Assembly (NCBI GenBank): GCA_016704275.1
Contig: JADJAK010000002.1
Span: 558,001-622,000 of the forward strand
Direction: 5' to 3'
Source: Gemmatimonadota bacterium
GTDB lineage: Bacteria; Gemmatimonadota; Gemmatimonadetes; Gemmatimonadales; GWC2-71-9
Length of the DNA stretch: 64,000 nt
The notes under the pieces are model-generated. The model was not told the DNA's origin, searched no databases, and was given only the letters and a program-made list of their open reading frames with translations. The translations under genes were made by a program, and so were the position numbers. Below are positions 60,178 through 64,000 of the stretch, one piece after another (position 1 is the first letter of the stretch; each line of letters opens with the position of its first letter).

Positions 60178-60366
60178 GGGGTGAGGGGTAAGGGGGTGGT
60201 GAAGGGTCAACGGTGAACGGTGAAACATCAGGGATGTCATCCTGAGCGAAGCGACGGCAAAGCCGGCGCGGAGTCGAAGGACCTCCTTCCGGGCCGCGCG
60301 AACAGAGGTCCTTCGACTGCGCCGCTCCGCGGGCTTCGCTCAGGATGACACCCCCCACCCCGCCCC
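60178..60366. repeat. GGGGTGA/GGTGAAC heptamers enclosing a full dispersed palindrome
   Basis: Left array from 60178 (GGGGTGA, GGGGTAA, then GGTCAAC, GGTGAAC, GGTGAAAC). Palindrome left arm GTCATCCTGAGCGAAGCG to AGTCGAAGGACCTC (60236-60283), right arm AGAGGTCCTTCGACTGCGC to CTCAGGATGACA (60306-60350), then a right array CACCCCC, CACCCCG, CCCCTACCCC. The last units supply the TAG stop of the DUF2177 gene (60367-60369). Confidence 0.88.
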
Positions 60367-60747
60367 CTACCCCAGCTTGTACGCCACCGCCGCCACCGCC
60401 GCCGAGAGCGCCGCCCCCCAGGCCAGGTCGACCACCGCGACGATCGTCGGGAAGTCCTTGGCCAGGGCGAGGTTGGTCAGGTCATAGGCGGCGTAGGTGG
60501 CCAGACCGAAAAAGGCGCCGTAGAGGATGGCGTGCCGCAGGGACTGCTTCTCCTGGGCCGGCTGGACCACGAAGACCACCAGGGCGGCGACGAAGATCAG
60601 GTAGAAGACGATCGCCGGGGCCCACTGGACGTCGGGCCGGAGGAGGTGGCCCATCTTGTCGCGATAGAAGCCCTTGGCGACCACGCCGAGCCAAACCATG
60701 TCGAGGGCGAAAAAGGTCACGAGGGCGGTGAGGAAGGTGCGGAACAT
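60367..60747 (-). CDS. DUF2177 family membrane protein
   Basis: A 126-residue four-helix protein. LTALVTFFALDMVWLGVVAKGFYRDKMGHLLRPDVQWAPAIVFYLIFVAALVVFVVQPA matches DUF2177: the DxxWLGxVAxxFYxxxxGxLL block is diagnostic. AILYGAFFGLATYAAYDLTNLALAKDFP follows, also typical. Function unknown. Its gene is flanked on both sides by heptamer repeat arrays. Confidence 0.85.
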   Translation of the reverse strand: MFRTFLTALVTFFALDMVWLGVVAKGFYRDKMGHLLRPDVQWAPAIVFYLIFVAALVVFVVQPAQEKQSLRHAILYGAFFGLATYAAYDLTNLALAKDFPTIVAVVDLAWGAALSAAVAAVAYKLG

Positions 60748-60764
60748 TGGGATGTCCTGTGGGG

Positions 60765-60900
60765 GCCCGTAGGGGCGCGGCCTGCCGCGCCCGTGGTCGT
60801 AGGTCGTAGGTCGTAAGTCGTATGTCGTAAACGTACGTCGTGGGACCCCGGGTTGCGCACCGAGATCCCACGATGGAGGGCGAGGCAGGCCTCGCCCCTA
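60765..60900. repeat. Composite repeat: GC-rich palindrome, GTCGTAG heptamers and GTGGGAC box
   Basis: Order: GTAGGGGCGCGGCCTGCCGCGCCC, five GTCGTAG/GTCGTAA-type units, a box CGTGGGACCCCGGG to CCGAGATCCCACG that is itself palindromic, and CGAGGCAGGCCTCGCCCCTACG. The first and last elements pair (GTAGGGGCG with CGCCCCTAC). The same three elements recur, in part reordered, at 61505-61660. Confidence 0.82.
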
Positions 60901-60904
60901 CGAT

Positions 60905-61330
60905 CTACCCCTGCTTCGGCCCGACCCAACGCACGACCACGTGACACGCAGGCGCCGTCCCGTAGTCGAGCGTCACCTTGGCGTCGAGCGCGGCCTTCGT
61001 AAACTGGCCCGACACGACCATGGCGTAGCTGACGCCATTCACGACGACCGTCCGCGTCTGGGTCGTGAAGGAGAGATCGGGGCGCAGCGCGCCGCCATAG
61101 GTCGTCCCGGCATGCCTGAGCGTCACCACCGTGTTGTTATTGCTCGTCTCCACCACCGTCGGGTTCTTCTCGACGGGGAGTGAGCAGCCTGCCGAGGCCG
61201 AGACGACCGTCACCTGCGTGTCGTAGGTGCCGGCGACCGAGGTTGGATCGATCGGATCCGTCTTGGCACCGGCCAGCACGGCGACGGTGCCCGCGGCGAT
61301 ACCCAGAAGCCGCAATGGCGGGAAGTTCAT
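60905..61330 (-). CDS. Small exported protein of unknown function
   Basis: A 141-residue product beginning MNFPPLRLLGIAAGTVAVLAGAKTDPIDPT, consistent with a signal peptide. The mature part is rich in Thr, Val and Ser and likely all-beta (SVAGTYDTQVTVVSASAGC; NNNTVVTLRHAGTTYGG), with two cysteines that could pair (SAGCSLPV; PACHVVVRW). The VAGTYDTQ opening looks like a lipocalin-style small barrel seen in several Gemmatimonadota lipoproteins, but I cannot assign a family. Isolated between two repeat gaps. Confidence 0.62.
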   Translation of the reverse strand: MNFPPLRLLGIAAGTVAVLAGAKTDPIDPTSVAGTYDTQVTVVSASAGCSLPVEKNPTVVETSNNNTVVTLRHAGTTYGGALRPDLSFTTQTRTVVVNGVSYAMVVSGQFTKAALDAKVTLDYGTAPACHVVVRWVGPKQG

Positions 61331-61504
61331 GGAAGGGTCCTCGGCAGGGGATGTGGCGCGGTCGTCCGAGGAGCGTCGGTCGGGGCGACCGGTTCCTTGC
61401 GGTGTGAACCATCCCGGTACGCTAGTGGCGGTGGCGAAGCATCCGAAGCGCGGGGGAGGTGGACTTACAGGATGTTGACAATGACGCGTGGGACCTCGGG
61501 GGGT
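61331..61504. other. Intergenic region without recognisable gene
   Basis: About 170 bases upstream of the small exported protein gene, presumably holding its promoter. I see no clear -35/-10 pair, no hairpin and no plausible ORF. Together with the repeat at 61505-61660 this forms the longest gene-free stretch in the window (61331-61668). Confidence 0.5.
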
Positions 61505-61660
61505 GCTCTTGGTCGTAAGGTCGTAGGTCGTAGGTCGTAGGTCGTAGGTCGTAAACGCATGCCGTGGGACCCCGGCGACTGCCGAGATCCCACGACGTAT
61601 GACTTACGACCTACGACTTACGACCCCGGGGCGCGGCAGGCCGCGCCCCTACGGCCGACG
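61505..61660. repeat. Composite heptamer hairpin downstream of pilC
   Basis: Left array GTCGTAAG and four GTCGTAG units, box CCGTGGGACCCCGG to CCGAGATCCCACGA, right array GACTTAC, GACCTAC, GACTTAC, then GGGGCGCGGCAGGCCGCGCCCC palindrome and CTACGG. It ends just before the pilC stop (61669). The heptamer arms pair fully around the box. Confidence 0.88.
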
Positions 61661-61668
61661 GCCCGCCG

Positions 61669-62874
61669 TTACTGCACCGCCTGCATCATCCCGAAGATCG
61701 GCAGGTACATCGCGACGATGATGCCGCCGACGACCACGCCGAGGAAGAGAATCATCACCGGTTCCATCAGGGCCAGCAGGCCGCTGACGGCGACGTCGAC
61801 TTCGTCGTCGTAGAAGTCGGCGATCTTGGTGAGCATTTCGTCGAGTCCGCCGGTCTGTTCGCCGACGGCGATCATCGAGATCACCATCGGGGGGAAGACG
61901 CCCGACTTGTCGAGCGGCGCGGCAATCGTGTCACCGCCGGCGATCGAGGAGCGCGACGCCATGATGGCGTCCTGGATGACGGTGTTGCCGGCCGTCTTGG
62001 CGGTGATCTCGAGGCCGTCGAGGATCGAAACGCCCGACGAGATCAAGGTGCCGAGCGTGCGGGTGAAGCGCGACACCGCCGACTTCCGGATCACGTCGCC
62101 GAGCACCGGCATCTGGAGGAAGATGCCGTCGATGCGGCGCTTGCCGGCCGAGGTCTCGTAGAACTTCTTGAACGCCACGGCGAGGCCCGCGATCACGAGG
62201 ATGACGGCCCACCAGTAGCCCTGCAGGAATTCCGAGAGGCCGATCACGATCCGCGTCGGCATCGGCAGCTCGATCGCCGCCGACGTGAACATCTCCTGGA
62301 AGACCGGGATGACGAAAATCAGCAGGATCGCGATCGCCCCGGCCGCCACGGTGAGAATGACGCCCGGATAGATCATGGCGCTCTTCACCTTCCGGATCAG
62401 CTTGTCGTTCTTCTCGAGGAAGGTCGCCAGGCGGAGCAGAATGGTGTCGAGAATACCGCCCGCCTCGCCGGCGGCGACCATGTTCACGTACAGCTGCGAG
62501 AACGCCTTCGGGTGCTTGGCGAAGGCGTCGGCCAGCGTGTTGCCCGCCTCGACGTCGAAGACGACGGCGCGGGTGATGTCCTTGAGCTTCTGGTTCTCGG
62601 TCTGCGCCGCGAGAATCGTCAGCGACTGCACCAGCGGCAGGCCGGAGTTGATCATCGTGGCGAACTGCCGCGTGAAGATGACGACGTCGCGGGTGCCGAT
62701 CCCGCCCCCGGGCATCGAGAGCTTGATCTCCTTCGGCGCCTCGCGCATGGAGACCAGCAGCAGCCGGTTCTTCCGGAGGTGGCCGATCAGGTCGTCGCGG
62801 GTGGCGACGTCCAGGCTCCCCTTCATGATCTGGCCGGTCGTGGCGTTCTTCGCGGTGTATTCAAAGACGGGCAT
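61669..62874 (-). CDS. pilC: Type IV pilus inner-membrane platform protein PilC
   Basis: Integral membrane core of the pilus machine that couples motor rotation to pilin insertion or removal. 401 residues with the two GspF domains: FTRQFATMINSGLPLVQSLTILAAQT and SRFTRTLGTLISSGVSILDGLEIT, each followed by the hydrophobic helices. MVAAGEAGGILDTILLRLATFLEK and ISMIAVGEQTGGLDEMLTKIADFYD are the conserved GE(T/A)GG motifs. The start MPVFEYTAKNATTGQIMKG is standard. 12 bases after pilT. Confidence 0.96.
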   Translation of the reverse strand: MPVFEYTAKNATTGQIMKGSLDVATRDDLIGHLRKNRLLLVSMREAPKEIKLSMPGGGIGTRDVVIFTRQFATMINSGLPLVQSLTILAAQTENQKLKDITRAVVFDVEAGNTLADAFAKHPKAFSQLYVNMVAAGEAGGILDTILLRLATFLEKNDKLIRKVKSAMIYPGVILTVAAGAIAILLIFVIPVFQEMFTSAAIELPMPTRIVIGLSEFLQGYWWAVILVIAGLAVAFKKFYETSAGKRRIDGIFLQMPVLGDVIRKSAVSRFTRTLGTLISSGVSILDGLEITAKTAGNTVIQDAIMASRSSIAGGDTIAAPLDKSGVFPPMVISMIAVGEQTGGLDEMLTKIADFYDDEVDVAVSGLLALMEPVMILFLGVVVGGIIVAMYLPIFGMMQAVQ

Positions 62875-62886
62875 GGGGATCTCCGG

Positions 62887-64000
62887 TTATCGCATCGCCG
62901 CGATGGCCTGCTCTTCCATCGGCGTCTCGCCGATGGCGCGCAGGAACTCGCTCGGGTTCGCAGAGACGCGGAGGCATTCGTCCTTGGTGACCTCGCGGCT
63001 CATGTAGAGCTGGTACAGCGAATCGTTCATCGTCTGCATGCCGAACTTCTTGCCCGCCTGCATCAGCGAGTAGATCTGGTGCACCTTGTCGTCGCGGATC
63101 ACGGCGCGGATGGCCGGCGTCGCGATCATGATCTCGGCGGCCATCACGCGGCCGCGCCCCGAGGCGCGCGGGAGCAGCGTCTGGGTCACGATCCCCTCGA
63201 GCACGAACGCCAGCTGGGCGCGGACCTGCGCCTGCTGGTTGCTCGGGAAGACGTCGATCATCCGGTTGATGGCCTCGGGGGCCGAGTTGGTGTGCAGCGT
63301 CGCGAGCGCCAGGTGGCCCGTCTCGGCGATCGTCAGCGCGGCGGAGATGGTCTCCAGGTCGCGCATTTCGCCGACGAGGATCACGTCCGGGTCCTCGCGC
63401 AGCGCGTACTTGAGCGCCGACGCGAACGAGCGCGTGTCGGTGCCGACCTCGCGCTGGTTGACGATGCACTTCTGGTGCTTGTGGATGAACTCGATCGGAT
63501 CTTCGACGGTGATGATGTGCCCGCGCCGCTCCTTGTTGATCTTGTCGATCATCGCGGCGAGGGTGGTGCTCTTGCCGGAGCCGGTCGGGCCGGTGACCAG
63601 CACCAGGCCGCGCGGCCGCTCCGCCAGCTTCGCCGTCACCGGCGGCAGCTTGAGCTCGTCGAAGGTCTTGACCGAGAAGGGGATCATCCGGACCACCATC
63701 GACACGCAGCCGCGCTGCTTGAAGACGTTGCCGCGGAAGCGCGCCATGTTCTGGATGCCGAAGGAGAAGTCGAGCTCGTCCTCCTGCTCGAAGCGCTTCT
63801 TCTGCGCCTCGGTCAGCACCGAGTAGGCCAGGGAGAGCGTGTCCTTCGGCGACATGACGTGGTCGACCGAGGCGTCGACGATCTCGCCGTCGACGCGCAG
63901 CTTGGGGCGCTCCCCGGCCGTGAGGTGCAGGTCGGAGGCGTCGCGCGTCATGACCTCCTCGAGCAGCGCACGGAGGTTCAGCGCACTGGAGGCGCCCGAC
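62887..64000 (-). CDS. pilT: Type IV pilus retraction ATPase PilT (5' end cut by window edge)
   Basis: Hexameric ATPase that powers pilus retraction. Visible residues, read from the window edge, start SGASSALNLRALLEEVMTRDASDLHLTAGERP, so the usual N-terminal helix is present and the real start lies beyond base 64000; an ATG at 63951 is internal. Walker A is GPTGSGKSTT, the Asp box ITVEDPIEFIH, Walker B LVGEMRDLETI, His box ATLHTNSAPEAINRMIDVFP and the C-terminal AIRAVIRDDKVHQIYSLMQAG, close to the AIRNLIREGKxHQ motif that marks PilT. pilC follows at once; pilB may lie upstream outside the window. Confidence 0.96.
   Translation of the reverse strand, partial: SGASSALNLRALLEEVMTRDASDLHLTAGERPKLRVDGEIVDASVDHVMSPKDTLSLAYSVLTEAQKKRFEQEDELDFSFGIQNMARFRGNVFKQRGCVSMVVRMIPFSVKTFDELKLPPVTAKLAERPRGLVLVTGPTGSGKSTTLAAMIDKINKERRGHIITVEDPIEFIHKHQKCIVNQREVGTDTRSFASALKYALREDPDVILVGEMRDLETISAALTIAETGHLALATLHTNSAPEAINRMIDVFPSNQQAQVRAQLAFVLEGIVTQTLLPRASGRGRVMAAEIMIATPAIRAVIRDDKVHQIYSLMQAGKKFGMQTMNDSLYQLYMSREVTKDECLRVSANPSEFLRAIGETPMEEQAIAAMR

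Noticed and set aside
1..64000. tRNA, rRNA, transposase or prophage genes
   Set aside because: Looked for cloverleaf-like arms, rRNA-like blocks and transposase motifs; none seen. The only recombinase is the housekeeping XerC/D type.

Overview
The window is GC-rich bacterial DNA with tight gene packing; same-strand neighbours often overlap by 4 bases (ATGA or GTGA). The mix of a didermic type IV pilus system (secretin PilQ, PilMNOP), a cbb3 oxidase operon with a fused CcoNO, signal peptides ending in the style of 'PLAAQ', and an LTXXQ-type periplasmic protein points to a Gram-negative, aerobic or microaerobic soil or water bacterium. My best guess is the phylum Gemmatimonadota; that is an inference from gene style, not from a marker gene.

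Layout. 1-3300: the protease pair hslV-hslU (hslU cut by the left edge) and a divergent GT-C glycosyltransferase. 3300-10350: a minus-strand housekeeping run xerC/D, trmFO, topA, aroK, aroC; aroC carries an extraordinary in-frame homopolymer insertion. 10450-17850: the type IV pilus block, all minus strand: pilM-N-O-P-Q behind a sigma-54-type promoter, three minor pilin-like genes joined by GTGA overlaps, and two major-type pilins behind a second sigma-54-type promoter. 18100-30750: an envelope or glycosylation island with four further GT-C-type membrane transferases (one TMTC-like), two GT2 transferases, a DUF2304 protein, a methyltransferase and a large membrane protein with a spermidine-synthase-like domain. 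30500-33840: pilS-pilR two-component pair. 34200-42540: a complete cbb3 oxidase operon in the order ccoNO-Q-P-G-H-(SafE-like)-I-S. 42690-60750: ABC-F protein, frameshifted selO, prfC, VKOR-like protein, MFS exporter, S1/P1 nuclease, MarR/DoxX pair, a sulfur module (TauE exporter plus CstB-like persulfide dioxygenase-rhodanese), L,D-transpeptidase, LTXXQ protein, M1 peptidase, DUF2177 protein. 61670-64000: pilC and pilT (cut by the right edge).

Functional links. PilS/PilR (with a GSFTGA sigma-54 contact loop) sits in the same window as two -24/-12 promoters in front of pilM and pilA, so the pilus regulon can be read directly from the sequence. pilT/pilC, pilMNOPQ and the pilins together supply most of the machine; pilB and pilD are not in view. 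The glycosyltransferase island lies between the pilins and pilSR, which suggests but does not prove a role in pilus or surface glycosylation.

The most unusual feature is in the gaps between genes. Many intergenic spaces hold arrays of 7-bp tandem units of differing sequence (GAACGGC, GTGAAAC, GATGGAT, GTCGTAG, GAGAAGC, GTGACCA and others), frequently followed by the reverse-complement array so that the whole gap folds into one long hairpin. Some of these enclose a second dispersed palindrome (arms beginning CATCCTGAGC and ending TCGAAGGACCTC). Several genes take their stop codon from inside these repeats. I saw no tRNA, rRNA, CRISPR array, transposase or prophage genes.
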